Shown: piece by piece, positions 9,106 to 17,931 of the stretch | Position numbering within the stretch: position 1 is the stretch's first letter | Layout: the number at the start of each line of letters is the position of its first letter | Source: Pseudomonadota bacterium | GTDB taxonomy: Bacteria > Pseudomonadota > Alphaproteobacteria > Sphingomonadales > Sphingomonadaceae | NCBI GenBank assembly: GCA_021847605.1 | Contig: JAJZQN010000037.1 | Coordinates: 1 to 36,523, forward strand | DNA: 36,523 bases | Reading direction: 5' to 3' | Program-made: the position numbers and the translations under genes | Notes under the pieces: generated by a model | Database searches by the model: none | What the model was told of the DNA's origin: nothing | The model's input: the letters and a program-made list of their open reading frames with translations, nothing else

Positions 9106-9169
9106 AATTCAGGCTTGTCTTATCCCCCTGCCATTCCCACAGTGACCGGGAACCACAGGGAGTGAGAAT

Positions 9170-10813
9170 TTGGAGTCAGTTTCGATCGTGCTTTTCCTGC
9201 TGCTGGCGGTGGTCGTCAGCGGTGCGGTGTCCCGAATGTTGCCGGTGTCCGTTCCGACGCCTCTGGTCCAGATACTGCTGGGCGGGGTAATCGGCCTGTC
9301 GACATCCTATCGCGTGGACCTTGATCCCGAACTGTTCCTGCTCCTGTTCCTGCCGCCTTTGCTGTTCCTCGACGGGTGGCGCATTCCCAAGGATGAATTG
9401 TTCAAGGACGTGTCGGTCGTCGTCGAACTGGCGCTCGGCCTCGTCCTGCTGACGGTGGTGGGCATGGGCTTCTTCATCCACTGGATGATCCCCGCCATGC
9501 CGCTGGCCGTCGCCTTTGCGCTGGCGGCGGTGGTATCGCCCACCGATCCGATCGCGGTGTCCGCCATTGCCGCGCGCGTGCCGATCCCCAAACGGATGAT
9601 GCACATATTGGAAGGGGAATCGCTCCTGAACGATGCGTCGGGCCTCGTCTGCCTGCGCTTTGCCATCGCCGCCGCGCTGACCGGCAGTTTTTCGGCAGGA
9701 GCCGCCACGCTCAATTTCCTGTGGGTCGCAGGTGCGGGCCTTGCCATCGGTGTCGCCGTGACCATCGCCGTGTCGAAGGTGAAGGCATGGGTGACGCAGA
9801 AATGGGGTGAGGATAGCGGATCGCAGATCCTCGTCAGCCTGCTCATCCCCTTCGGCTCATACCTGCTGGCCGAACATGCCCATGCGTCGGGCATCCTTGC
9901 GGCGGTGGCTGCGGGCGTGACGATGGCATTCGCGGACATCACGCGGCAGGCCATGGCGGTGACGCGGATGCGCCGCAATTCGGTATGGGACACGATCCAG
10001 TTTTCGCTGAACGGCATCATCTTCGTACTGCTGGGCGAACAATTGCCCGGCATTTTGAAGGGCGCGAAACAGACGGTCGCCCTGACCGGCCATGCCGCGC
10101 CATGGTGGCTGGCGCTTTATGTCGTGGCGATCGTCGCGGGACTGGCCGCGCTGCGCTTCGGATGGGTGTGGGCGTCGCTGAAACTCACCATCCTGCGCAA
10201 GCGGCAGCGGCAGGAAGCGATGCAGACGCCCGACTGGCGGCTGATCGCCGCCATGTCCTTTGCCGGGGTGCGCGGGGCGATCACGCTGGCGGGTGTGCTG
10301 ACGCTGCCGCTGGCGCTGAATGACGGGACGCCGTTCCCGGCGCGCGATCTGGCGATCTTTCTGGCGGCGGGGGTGATCATCCTGTCGCTGATCATCGCCA
10401 GCATCGCCCTGCCCATCCTGCTCAAGGGGCTGACCATGCCGGCCGAACCGTCGAAGCAGGCGGAGGAGGATGCCGCCCGCATCGCTGCGGCGCAGGCAGC
10501 GATCCAGGCGATCGAGCGGCATCAGCATGCGCTGGCCGAGGATCATGGCGAGGCGGACGTTTATGCGGCGGCAGGCGGTCGCATCATGGACCTGTATCGG
10601 GAGCGGATCGAGGGGCTGAGCGAGGAACGCGCCGAAGATACGCGGGTGCAGGAAAAGCTGCTGAGCGAATTTCGCCTGATCGGCATTCAGGCCGAGCGGC
10701 GCACGCTGATGCAACTGGTGCGTGCGCGCAAGGCGGGCAGTCAGACCGCGCAGAAGATCATCCGCGACCTGGACCTGTCGGAGGCAAAGCTGCGCCATCC
10801 GGCGGCGCACTGA
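9170..10813 (+). CDS. Na+/H+ antiporter, CPA1 family (NhaP/YjcE-like)
   Basis: An inner-membrane cation/proton antiporter for pH and sodium homeostasis. The 547-residue protein has about 12 membrane helices up to residue ~425. CPA1 signatures are SPTDPIAVSAI (123-133) and EGESLLNDASGLV (148-160), with the essential ND pair at N154-D155. The C-terminal ~120 residues are a hydrophilic, helical cytoplasmic tail rich in Glu and Arg, as in the YjcE-like bacterial group. The start is TTG 9170, preceded by AGGGAG (9157-9162) with 7-base spacing; no ATG fits. The gene appears monocistronic. Whether Na+ or K+ is preferred cannot be told. Confidence 0.93.
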   Translation: MESVSIVLFLLLAVVVSGAVSRMLPVSVPTPLVQILLGGVIGLSTSYRVDLDPELFLLLFLPPLLFLDGWRIPKDELFKDVSVVVELALGLVLLTVVGMGFFIHWMIPAMPLAVAFALAAVVSPTDPIAVSAIAARVPIPKRMMHILEGESLLNDASGLVCLRFAIAAALTGSFSAGAATLNFLWVAGAGLAIGVAVTIAVSKVKAWVTQKWGEDSGSQILVSLLIPFGSYLLAEHAHASGILAAVAAGVTMAFADITRQAMAVTRMRRNSVWDTIQFSLNGIIFVLLGEQLPGILKGAKQTVALTGHAAPWWLALYVVAIVAGLAALRFGWVWASLKLTILRKRQRQEAMQTPDWRLIAAMSFAGVRGAITLAGVLTLPLALNDGTPFPARDLAIFLAAGVIILSLIIASIALPILLKGLTMPAEPSKQAEEDAARIAAAQAAIQAIERHQHALAEDHGEADVYAAAGGRIMDLYRERIEGLSEERAEDTRVQEKLLSEFRLIGIQAERRTLMQLVRARKAGSQTAQKIIRDLDLSEAKLRHPAAH

Positions 10814-10855
10814 CGCAGGTCAGGGCCAGTCGACGCATCGCGCGCTGCGAAACGA

Positions 10856-12235
10856 TCAGACCGGGGCGGCGAACCGGACGGATATGGACGTTCCGGGGGC
10901 CGCATCGGCGATGTCGACCGTGGCGCCCATGCGCTGGGCCGCCGATTGCACAATGGCGAGGCCAAGGCCGGTGCCGTCTGGGCCGGACTGGCCGGTGGCG
11001 CGGAAGAAGCGCTGAAACACCTTGCCGCGATGTTCGCGGGCGATGCCCGGCCCGTCGTCGATGACGGCCATCACGGTCTGCGCATCACTTTGTGACAGGG
11101 TGATCGTTACCGTGCCGCCGCGCTGGTTATAGCGGATGCCATTGTCGATCAGATTGGCCAATATTTCGAACACCAAAGTCCGGTGCGCCTGAACCAGATA
11201 GGTTTCATCTTCCTGCGCATCCAGCGTCAGTTCGACATCGGCATGGATCGCCTGATTGATAAGGCGACCGATCACGGCGGTGCTGACTTCCTTGAGATCG
11301 ACCTGTTCCAGCGGAGGCGACACGCCCCCTTCCTCGGCGCGGGCAAGGGCCAGTAGCTGGGTAATCAGACGCTCCAGCCTTTGTACCGCTTCGGCGATTT
11401 CATCGAGCGCGCGGGCAGACCCGCGACGGGCCAGTTCGATCTGCACCCGCAGCACGGACAAAGGTGTCCGCATCTGATGCGAGGCATCGGCGGTGAAGCG
11501 ACGCATACCGCCGGTCGCACTGTCGAGCTGCTCCAGCAGACGATTGAACGCCGTGGCCAGCGGATGGAGTTCGCGCGGCAACGGTCCGGTATCGAGCGCG
11601 GAGAAATCAGGCCGTGTGCGACCGTCGCGCGCCTCCACCGCGCGGCGCAGGCGCACCAGCGGCAACAGGCTCCACCCCAGCGCCGGGCGCAGCAGCAGGA
11701 TGGCGACCCCCACCAGCGTGACTTCGCCGATCAGCAGGCCCAGCAACAGCCGGTTGGCCAGCGCCTTGCGATTGTCGAGCGTTTCGGCGACCTGCACGAT
11801 CACCGGCTGGGCAATGCGCGGCAGGCTGCGCTTCACCTCGCCAATGCGAATATCCTGATCGCGATAGCGGGAGAAACGAAAGCGGGGCTGATCCACGATC
11901 ATGGTCGCGGGGTCGGGCGCGGGGAGATCGGCATAGCCGGTCAGCAATTCCGGGCCGACGGCGACGCGGTAATAGACATTATCCCGTTCGCTATTTTCGA
12001 GCATGCCAAATGCGGCCGGTGGCAGGTCGAGCGTGACTTCGCCGCGCTCCACCTGAACCGTTTCGGCGATGGCGCCCAGCGCGCCGCCCAGAACGCGATC
12101 ATTGGTGCGGCGCACGACGTCGGAAATCAGCGTCGCGCCGCCCACCCCGATGATGACCGCCGCGCCCAGCAACGGCCCCAGCATCGCCGCCAGCAACCGG
12201 GTGCGCAGCGCGATCGCACGTTTTTCACCCGGCAT
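10856..12235 (-). CDS. Sensor histidine kinase, TctE/QseC-like
   Basis: Inner-membrane sensor of the two-component system encoded with the preceding response regulator, whose 3' end it overlaps by 11 bases. The 459-residue protein has a first membrane segment (~14-36) and a periplasmic domain of ~125 residues of the kind seen in TctE. A second segment lies at ~162-183, followed by HAMP-like sequence. The H-box ADASHQMRTPL has phospho-acceptor H253; this wording is typical of TctE. The N-box (ANLIDNGIRYN, ~360-370), G1 (DDGPGI, ~393-398) and G2 (GTGLGLAIV, ~421-429) follow. TctE senses tricarboxylates in enterics. The adjacent CitMHS/porin operon suggests a citrate-like ligand, which is inference. 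Confidence 0.92.
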   Translation of the reverse strand: MPGEKRAIALRTRLLAAMLGPLLGAAVIIGVGGATLISDVVRRTNDRVLGGALGAIAETVQVERGEVTLDLPPAAFGMLENSERDNVYYRVAVGPELLTGYADLPAPDPATMIVDQPRFRFSRYRDQDIRIGEVKRSLPRIAQPVIVQVAETLDNRKALANRLLLGLLIGEVTLVGVAILLLRPALGWSLLPLVRLRRAVEARDGRTRPDFSALDTGPLPRELHPLATAFNRLLEQLDSATGGMRRFTADASHQMRTPLSVLRVQIELARRGSARALDEIAEAVQRLERLITQLLALARAEEGGVSPPLEQVDLKEVSTAVIGRLINQAIHADVELTLDAQEDETYLVQAHRTLVFEILANLIDNGIRYNQRGGTVTITLSQSDAQTVMAVIDDGPGIAREHRGKVFQRFFRATGQSGPDGTGLGLAIVQSAAQRMGATVDIADAAPGTSISVRFAAPV

Positions 12236-12881
12236 CGAGCATATAGCCCACGCCGCGCACGGTGCGGATACCCGGCCCGTCGGGCGCCAGCTTGCCGCGC
12301 AGGCGCGTCACATGCACCTCGATCGCGTTGCTGCCGACCGGCTCGTCAAACCCGAACACCTCACCGATCAGCAATTCGCGCGGCACGACATGACCGGCCC
12401 GTGTAGCCAGCGATTCGAGAACCGCCAGCTCGCGCCGCCGCAGATCGAGCGGGCGACCGGCGACATCGGCCACGCCGGTCGAACGGTTGATGGTCAGGCT
12501 GCCCACCGTCAGTTCCGGCGTCGGATCGCCACCGCGCCGACGCCCCAGTGCGCGAACCCGCGCCTCCAGTTCTTCAGGATCGAAGGGTTTGCGCAGATAA
12601 TCGTCGGCGCCCAGGTCCAGCCCGCGCACCCGGTCATCCAGCGCATCGCGCGCCGTCAGCATCAGCACCGGCACCCGTTCACCACGCCGCCGCAGTTCCG
12701 CCAGCACTGAAAATCCATCCATGTCGGGCAGGCCGACGTCGAGAATCACAAGGGCATAGGGTTCGCGCCCGACCACCGACAGAGCATCCTCGCCGGTCGC
12801 GACATGATCGACCGCATGTCCCCCCGCCCGCAAAAGCGCGGCAATGCTGCGGGCCAGCGACGCATCATCCTCGATCATCAA
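12225..12881 (-). CDS. OmpR-family response regulator, TctD/QseB-like; start codon unusual
   Basis: DNA-binding response regulator paired with the adjacent kinase. The receiver domain has the acidic pair in MIEDDAS, phospho-acceptor D51 (VILDVGLPDMDG, counted from the MRIL-type start), a LTARD switch residue and KPF. A winged-helix domain follows, with AIEVHVTRLRGKL and the closing IRTVRGVGYML. The interval given starts at TTG 12881. The family N-terminus (MRILxIEDD) continues upstream as I-R-I-L, so the true start may be ATT at 12890, where AGGTG lies at good spacing. ATG 12878 would cut off the first beta strand. It probably activates the divergent operon from 12987. Confidence 0.92.
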   Translation of the reverse strand: MMIEDDASLARSIAALLRAGGHAVDHVATGEDALSVVGREPYALVILDVGLPDMDGFSVLAELRRRGERVPVLMLTARDALDDRVRGLDLGADDYLRKPFDPEELEARVRALGRRRGGDPTPELTVGSLTINRSTGVADVAGRPLDLRRRELAVLESLATRAGHVVPRELLIGEVFGFDEPVGSNAIEVHVTRLRGKLAPDGPGIRTVRGVGYMLDAG

Positions 12882-12890
12882 AATCCGAAT

Positions 12891-12986
12891 AGGGCACCTG
12901 ATGCTGAAAGGTTGGTGACAGCTTGGGTTCGTAACTGACGCTCACATCTTATCCGTCGACAGAAACGGAAAGCCAGGAGCAGGACG
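12891..12986. promoter_or_regulatory. Divergent control region of the two-component system and the uptake operon
   Basis: These 96 bases separate the response regulator from the solute-binding protein gene, so promoters for both directions must lie here. It contains AGGAG (12975-12979), the ribosome binding site for the gene at 12987. Short related words (GTGAC, GTAACTGAC, GCTCAC) could be response regulator half-sites, but no clean direct repeat could be fixed by eye. Confidence 0.45.
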
Positions 12987-14066
12987 ATGCGAAGGGTTAT
13001 TCAATTATTGGCGGCTATGGCAAGCCTGTCCGTTCCCACCGGGACGAACGCAGCCGAACGCCCGACCGGCTATCCCCGGTCCTATGACACATTGATGGCC
13101 GATGCCGCCGCCGAACGGCAGGTCATCGTCTATGCCAATGCCGACCGCGCCGAAATGGCGCCCGTCATCCTCGCCTTTCAGAAGCGCTATCCCGGCGTCA
13201 CGGTCAATTATGCCGATCTGGGGTCGAACGAAATGTACCGCCGGTTCGTGGCGGAAATGCACGGCCGCAAGCCATCTGCCGATCTGGTCTGGTCGTCGGC
13301 CATGGATCAGCAGGTCAAGCTGATCAACGATGGCTTTGCGCAGGCCTATGCCAGCCCCGAAAAGCCCGCCCTGCCCGCATCGGCCGTGTGGAAGAATATG
13401 GGGTTCGGCGTCACCGCCGAACCGATCGGATATGTTTACAACAAGAAGGCGATCCCGCAGCCGCCACGTAGCCATGCCGCGCTGGAAGCTCTGCTGCGCC
13501 AGCAGCGCAAGGCGCTGACCGGGCGCGTCGCCACCTTTGACCCTGCCCGTTCCAACACCGGTTATCTGTACCTGACACAGGATTTCGCGATCACGCGGGA
13601 CACGAAATCGCTGGTGGATGCAATCGCGGCGACCCGCCCGCAACTGTCCATCACCACCGAACCGATGTTGCGCGGCGTGGCGGAGGGCAAGCTGTCCATC
13701 GCCTATAATGTCATCGGTTCCTATGCGGTAGAGCGCGCCCGCCACGACCCCCGCATCGGTGTCGTTTTCCCTAGCGATTACACCATCGTAATGTCGCGCC
13801 TCGCCTTCATCTCGCGGGAGGCCCGACACCCCGCAGCCGCCAAGCTGTTCCTCGATTTCCTGCTATCGCGCGAGGGGCAATCGCTGCTCGCGCAGCATAG
13901 CCTGTGGCCGGTGCGAACCGATATTCGCGCCCGCCGTCTGCCCGCTGGCCAGGCCCGACCGATCCGTGTCGGCCCCCAGCTTCTCGTCAATCTCGACCGC
14001 CTCAAGCAGCAGCGTTTCCTGCGCGACTGGAACGCAGCGCTTACCACTGGAGCCAATAGCAAATGA
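12987..14066 (+). CDS. Periplasmic solute-binding protein (Fe3+/AfuA-like family), orphan of an ABC transporter
   Basis: A 359-residue exported protein with a signal peptide (MRRVIQLLAAMASLS, cut near TNA-AE, residue ~23). The mature part resembles family 1 bacterial solute-binding proteins of the AfuA/FbpA/PgtC group. It shows VIVYANADRAEMAPVILAFQ, then YPGVTVNYADLGS, a conserved YNVIGSYA region, and a C-terminal AAKLFLDFLLSREGQ segment typical of these proteins. The ATG has AGGAG at 7-base spacing. No ABC permease or ATPase gene is nearby. It opens an operon with porin, CitMHS and AbrB genes, and its stop overlaps the next start as ATGA. Families known from Salmonella (PgtC) use such a protein to modulate a sensor kinase; that role is plausible but unproven. 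Confidence 0.85.
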   Translation: MRRVIQLLAAMASLSVPTGTNAAERPTGYPRSYDTLMADAAAERQVIVYANADRAEMAPVILAFQKRYPGVTVNYADLGSNEMYRRFVAEMHGRKPSADLVWSSAMDQQVKLINDGFAQAYASPEKPALPASAVWKNMGFGVTAEPIGYVYNKKAIPQPPRSHAALEALLRQQRKALTGRVATFDPARSNTGYLYLTQDFAITRDTKSLVDAIAATRPQLSITTEPMLRGVAEGKLSIAYNVIGSYAVERARHDPRIGVVFPSDYTIVMSRLAFISREARHPAAAKLFLDFLLSREGQSLLAQHSLWPVRTDIRARRLPAGQARPIRVGPQLLVNLDRLKQQRFLRDWNAALTTGANSK

Positions 14067-15550
14067 TGTCGTCCCTGTTGCGCGGCGGTTGTGCCTCGCT
14101 GGCGCTGATCGCCGCCACCCCCGCCCTTGCTCAGGCGCCCAGCACCGAAGAATTGGGCGCGCTGGTCCGTGCGCAGGCGGCAGAAATCGCCGCACTCAAA
14201 GCCCGGCTTGAGAAGCTGGAAACCCAGAGCGTGGCGCAGGCAGCGACAACGCCCCCTGCCCAGACGCAGCCCGTCGAGGTCGCACAGCAACAAGCGGCAG
14301 AGCCGGTCGTCGTCACCCCCTTCGCGCCGCAGATCGTACCCCCCGGCCCGGCCGACATCGACATCGCGCAGGCACGCGCCATTGCCGCCAATCCGGCGGG
14401 CGTCACCACCGAATGGGGGGCGGGCCTGCCCGTATTCCGTTCCGCCGACGGTGTGTTCACCTATAAGCCGCGCGGCCGCATTCTGGTCGACGTCAGCTCG
14501 ACGCGCGGATCGCGCTACAGCGGGCGCAACACCACCACCACCGGCATGCGCGCGCTGCGCCTTGGCCTGGAAGGTGGCGTGGGTCCGCACTTCTTCTATC
14601 AGTTCGAAACCGATTTTTCGGAAAATGAAGTCGATATCGTCACCGCCTTCATGGGGTGGCGCAACAAGATCGGCACCAATATCGATTATGATATTCGTGC
14701 CGGCCACCTGTTCAACGACCGCGCATTCGAAGGCAGCACCGGGTCGGATTCGACGCCGTTTCTGGAACGCGGCACCGTATCGACCGCCATCATCCCACAG
14801 CGCGGATTTTACGGCATCGGCGTGATGGGCCGCATCTTCGGACCCAATTATCACGCATCGGTCAGCATCACGGGCGACCGTGTCGACGGACAGCAGACGA
14901 CCAACGACAGCCGCACCGTGTCGGCCCGCGCCCACTGGAACCCGATCAAGACTGACAAGTCCCTGCTCCACATCGGCGCATGGGGCTTTGACGAATCCCT
15001 GTCTTCGTCCGCGACGACGCTGACGCGCAGCACCGTCATCGGCGGGCGCTTCAACGGCGCGGTGCGGGTGTCGACCGGCGAATTGCTGTTCGGCAAATCG
15101 ACCACCGGCTATGGCGTCGAACTGGGCGGCTATACCGGCGGCCTGTGGGTGATGGGCGAAGCGGGCCGTCGCGTCGCGCGCCTGACCGGCGGACGCCCCG
15201 ATTTCGAGAGCAAGGCATGGAGCGTGTCGACCGGCCTGTTCCTGACCGGCGAACTGCCCCCCTATAACCCGCGCCTTGGCAGCTTTGGCCAGCCCAACGT
15301 CCTCGACCCCGTGCTGAGCGGCGGATCGGGCGCGGTCGAACTGACCGCCCGCTATGAAAATCTGGACTATACCGACCTCGTCCTTGGCGGCGACGGATGG
15401 GCCGCGACGCTGGGCGTGAACTGGTATCTCAACAGCTTCACCCGGTTCCAGCTGAACGGCATCCAGTGGCACACCAACAATCGCGCCGGTGCCTATACCG
15501 GCAGCGACGACGGCCAGACGCTGAGCGCCCGCATCGGCGTGACTTTCTGA
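14063..15550 (+). CDS. Outer-membrane porin, OprP/OprO-like (anion-selective type)
   Basis: A 495-residue exported beta-barrel. The signal peptide (MMSSLLRGGCASLALIAATPALAQ) is followed by a short coiled coil (~29-50, with EELGALVRAQAAEIAALKAR) and a Pro/Gln-rich linker. The barrel begins near FTYKPRGRILVDVSST. The features FFYQFETDFSENEVDI and ERGTVS, plus a final aromatic residue in SARIGVTF, fit the phosphate-selective porin family (OprP/OprO). Many members of that family pass organic anions or pyrophosphate rather than phosphate. The start overlaps the solute-binding protein stop (ATGA), showing translational coupling. A citrate-family symporter follows, so a di- or tricarboxylate is the likely cargo by inference. 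Confidence 0.88.
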   Translation: MMSSLLRGGCASLALIAATPALAQAPSTEELGALVRAQAAEIAALKARLEKLETQSVAQAATTPPAQTQPVEVAQQQAAEPVVVTPFAPQIVPPGPADIDIAQARAIAANPAGVTTEWGAGLPVFRSADGVFTYKPRGRILVDVSSTRGSRYSGRNTTTTGMRALRLGLEGGVGPHFFYQFETDFSENEVDIVTAFMGWRNKIGTNIDYDIRAGHLFNDRAFEGSTGSDSTPFLERGTVSTAIIPQRGFYGIGVMGRIFGPNYHASVSITGDRVDGQQTTNDSRTVSARAHWNPIKTDKSLLHIGAWGFDESLSSSATTLTRSTVIGGRFNGAVRVSTGELLFGKSTTGYGVELGGYTGGLWVMGEAGRRVARLTGGRPDFESKAWSVSTGLFLTGELPPYNPRLGSFGQPNVLDPVLSGGSGAVELTARYENLDYTDLVLGGDGWAATLGVNWYLNSFTRFQLNGIQWHTNNRAGAYTGSDDGQTLSARIGVTF

Positions 15551-15584
15551 TCTTTTTCTCCTCCGCCCTTTCAAGGATGCAGTG

Positions 15585-16886
15585 ATGAATCTTGCCCTGC
15601 TCGGCTTCCTGATGGTCGCCACCTTCATGACGCTGATTATGACCAAGCGGATGACACCGCTGGTCGCGTTGATCGTCATTCCCTCTATTTTCGGTGTGAT
15701 CGCCGGTCAGGCCGCGGGCCTTGGCGACATGATGATCGACGGGATCAAGAATCTGGCGCCGACCGGCGTCATGCTGTTGTTCGCCATCCTCTTCTTTTCG
15801 ACGATGACGGACACCGGCCTGTTCGATCCGCTGGTGGGCAAGCTCATCAAGATCGTGCATGGCGATCCGCTGCGCATCCTGCTGGGGTCGGTCGTGCTGT
15901 GTGCGCTCGTCAGTCTGGATGGCGACGGATCGACCACCTACATCATCACCATTGCCGCACTACTGCCGCTGTATAAAAGGTTCGAAATGAACCGCTTATA
16001 TCTGGTCTGCCTGTTGATGGTGACAAGCGGCGTGATGAACCTGACGCCGTGGGGTGGGCCGACCGCGCGCGCGGCCAGCGCACTGAAGCTGGACCCCGCC
16101 ACTCTGTTCCTGCCGCTGATCCCCGGTATGATCGGTGGCCTTGCCTTCTTACTGGGCCTTGCCACCTGGTTCGGGATCAAGGAACGCCGCCGTCTGGGCA
16201 AGGTGGAGGCCCATGCCCCGGTCGCGACCGGCGACCTTGGCGTGTCGCAATATCCCGAAGCCCGCCGCCCCAGGCTGCGCATGGTCAATGCGGGGCTGGT
16301 CGTCGCGTTGCTGGTGCTGCTGGTATGGGGCATATTGCCGCTTTCCGTGCTGATGATGCTGGGCTTTGCCATCGCGATGGTCGTCAACTATCCCGGCGTC
16401 GCCGAGCAGAAGGAACGCATCGCCACCCATGCCGGCAACGTCCTGTCGGTCGTATCCCTGATCTTTGCCGCCGGTATCTTCACCGGCATTTTGGGCGGCA
16501 CCGGCATGGTCGAAGCGATGAGCAAGGAAGTGGTGGGTGTCATTCCGCCCGCGCTTGGCCCCTATATGGCACCGATCACCGCGCTCATTTCCATGCCCTT
16601 CACCTTCTTCATTTCCAATGACGCCTTTTATTTCGGCATGCTGCCGATCCTGGCGGAGGCCGGCGCCCATTATGGCGTCGATCCGATGGCGATTGCCCGC
16701 GCGTCGCTGATGGGCCAGCCGGTTCATCTGCTCAGCCCGCTGGTGCCCTCCACCTATCTGCTCGTCAGTCTGGCGGGCATCGACCTTGCCGATCATCAGC
16801 GGTTCACGCTGATCCCGGCGGCGGCGGTGTGCGTCGTCATGACCATCGTGGGATTGATCGCCATGGCCTTCCCCTTTGTCGCGTAA
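15585..16886 (+). CDS. CitMHS-family citrate/metal-citrate:H+ symporter
   Basis: An inner-membrane symporter of 433 residues with 11-12 predicted helices. It matches the CitMHS family (Bacillus CitM/CitH), whose members import citrate complexed with Mg2+ or Ca2+. Visible family features are MTKRMTPLVALIVIPSIFG at the N-terminus, LVSLDGDGSTTYIITIAA near residue 110-127, a MNLTPWGGPTARAASAL motif, and a mirrored second half with FFISNDAFYFGMLPI and GQPVHLLSPLVPSTYLLV. ATG 15585 is preferred over GTG 15582 because AAGGA (15573-15577) is 7 bases upstream. It is third in the operon, 34 bases after the porin, and overlaps the AbrB-family gene by 11 bases. Confidence 0.92.
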   Translation: MNLALLGFLMVATFMTLIMTKRMTPLVALIVIPSIFGVIAGQAAGLGDMMIDGIKNLAPTGVMLLFAILFFSTMTDTGLFDPLVGKLIKIVHGDPLRILLGSVVLCALVSLDGDGSTTYIITIAALLPLYKRFEMNRLYLVCLLMVTSGVMNLTPWGGPTARAASALKLDPATLFLPLIPGMIGGLAFLLGLATWFGIKERRRLGKVEAHAPVATGDLGVSQYPEARRPRLRMVNAGLVVALLVLLVWGILPLSVLMMLGFAIAMVVNYPGVAEQKERIATHAGNVLSVVSLIFAAGIFTGILGGTGMVEAMSKEVVGVIPPALGPYMAPITALISMPFTFFISNDAFYFGMLPILAEAGAHYGVDPMAIARASLMGQPVHLLSPLVPSTYLLVSLAGIDLADHQRFTLIPAAAVCVVMTIVGLIAMAFPFVA

Positions 16887-17931
16887 CGGCATCGGGGTCA
16901 TCTTACGCTTCCTCGGCGCGTTGGCCGTGGGGGCGGCAGGCGGCACGCTGTTCCATGGGATCGGCGCGCCTTTGCCGTGGGTATTGGGGTCGATGGCGGC
17001 CTGTGCCGTGGCCAGCGTCATCGGCCTGCCGATACAGGCATCCTCGGCGACGCGGCGGCCGATGGCGGCCGTGATCGGCGTGGTGCTGGGCAGCAGTTTC
17101 GGCCCCCATGTCCTGACGCAGGCGCGCGAATGGATCGTCCCGATCCTGGCCCTGCCCTTCTTTCTCGCCAGCGCGGCGCTGCTGTGCGTCACCTATTTCC
17201 GCAAGGTCGCCAAATTCGATCCGGCCACCGCCTATTTCGCGGGCATGCCGGGCGGGATCGCCGAGATGGTCGTCATGGGGGCCGAGCGCGGCGCGGACGA
17301 AAAGACCATCGGCCTGATCCATGGCGCACGCATATTTCTGGTCGTGTTCATCCTGCCCTTCCTGATCCGACTGGACCATGTGCCGGTCGCCAGCCCGCCA
17401 ACGGTGGTGACGACCGGCGATGTGGCGGACTGGTCGCTGCTGCTATGGACGATCGGATGCGTGGGGCTGGGCCTGATGATCGGGCGCGTCCTGCGCCTGC
17501 CCGCATGGCATCTGGTCGGGCCGCTGGCGGTCAGCGCGACCGTGCATCTGACCGGCATCGCCAATTTTCACATTCCCGCATGGGCGCTGGCGTCGGCGCA
17601 GGTCGGCCTGGGCGCGACGATCGGGTGCCGGTTCGTCGGCCTGACGTTGAAGGCTTTGCTGAAGTCGCTGGCGCTGGCGGCGGGATCGACCGCGATCCTG
17701 CTGGTCGTGACCATCGCTTGGGCGGCGGCAGTCGGCACGCTGGCGGGCGTCGATCCCGCGCTGCTGACTTTAGCCTATTCGCCCGGAGGGCTTGCCGAAA
17801 TGAGCATGGTGGCGCTCAGCCTGTCGCTGGAGCCGGGGGTGGTGATCGTGCATCACCTGACCCGAGTGGTGCTGGTCCTGATCGGCGCACCACTCGGGTT
17901 CAGGGCTATGGGGATCAGAACAGGGTCATGA
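16876..17931 (+). CDS. AbrB-family membrane protein (putative transporter)
   Basis: A 351-residue polytopic membrane protein made of two repeats of the AbrB/ammonia monooxygenase-named domain. The first shows GAAGGTLFHGIGAPLPWVLG, AAVIGVVLGSSF and YFAGMPGGIAEMVVMG; the second shows GRVLRLPAWHLVGPLAVSA and LAYSPGGLAEMSMVAL. The duplicated PGGxAEM motif marks the family. The name reflects a historic link to E. coli aidB regulation; the biochemical role is unsettled, and members often sit beside tricarboxylate transporters. The start is probably TTG 16876, overlapping the CitMHS stop by 11 bases. The 3' end overlaps the convergent TerC gene by 17 bases. The operon position suggests a part in uptake or efflux of the same anion. 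Confidence 0.85.
   Translation: MSRNGIGVILRFLGALAVGAAGGTLFHGIGAPLPWVLGSMAACAVASVIGLPIQASSATRRPMAAVIGVVLGSSFGPHVLTQAREWIVPILALPFFLASAALLCVTYFRKVAKFDPATAYFAGMPGGIAEMVVMGAERGADEKTIGLIHGARIFLVVFILPFLIRLDHVPVASPPTVVTTGDVADWSLLLWTIGCVGLGLMIGRVLRLPAWHLVGPLAVSATVHLTGIANFHIPAWALASAQVGLGATIGCRFVGLTLKALLKSLALAAGSTAILLVVTIAWAAAVGTLAGVDPALLTLAYSPGGLAEMSMVALSLSLEPGVVIVHHLTRVVLVLIGAPLGFRAMGIRTGS

Noticed and set aside
13778..15679. A 633-codon open frame on the minus strand
   Set aside because: It is antisense to the porin and its neighbours, with low-complexity Arg/Gly/Ala content typical of GC-rich shadows.
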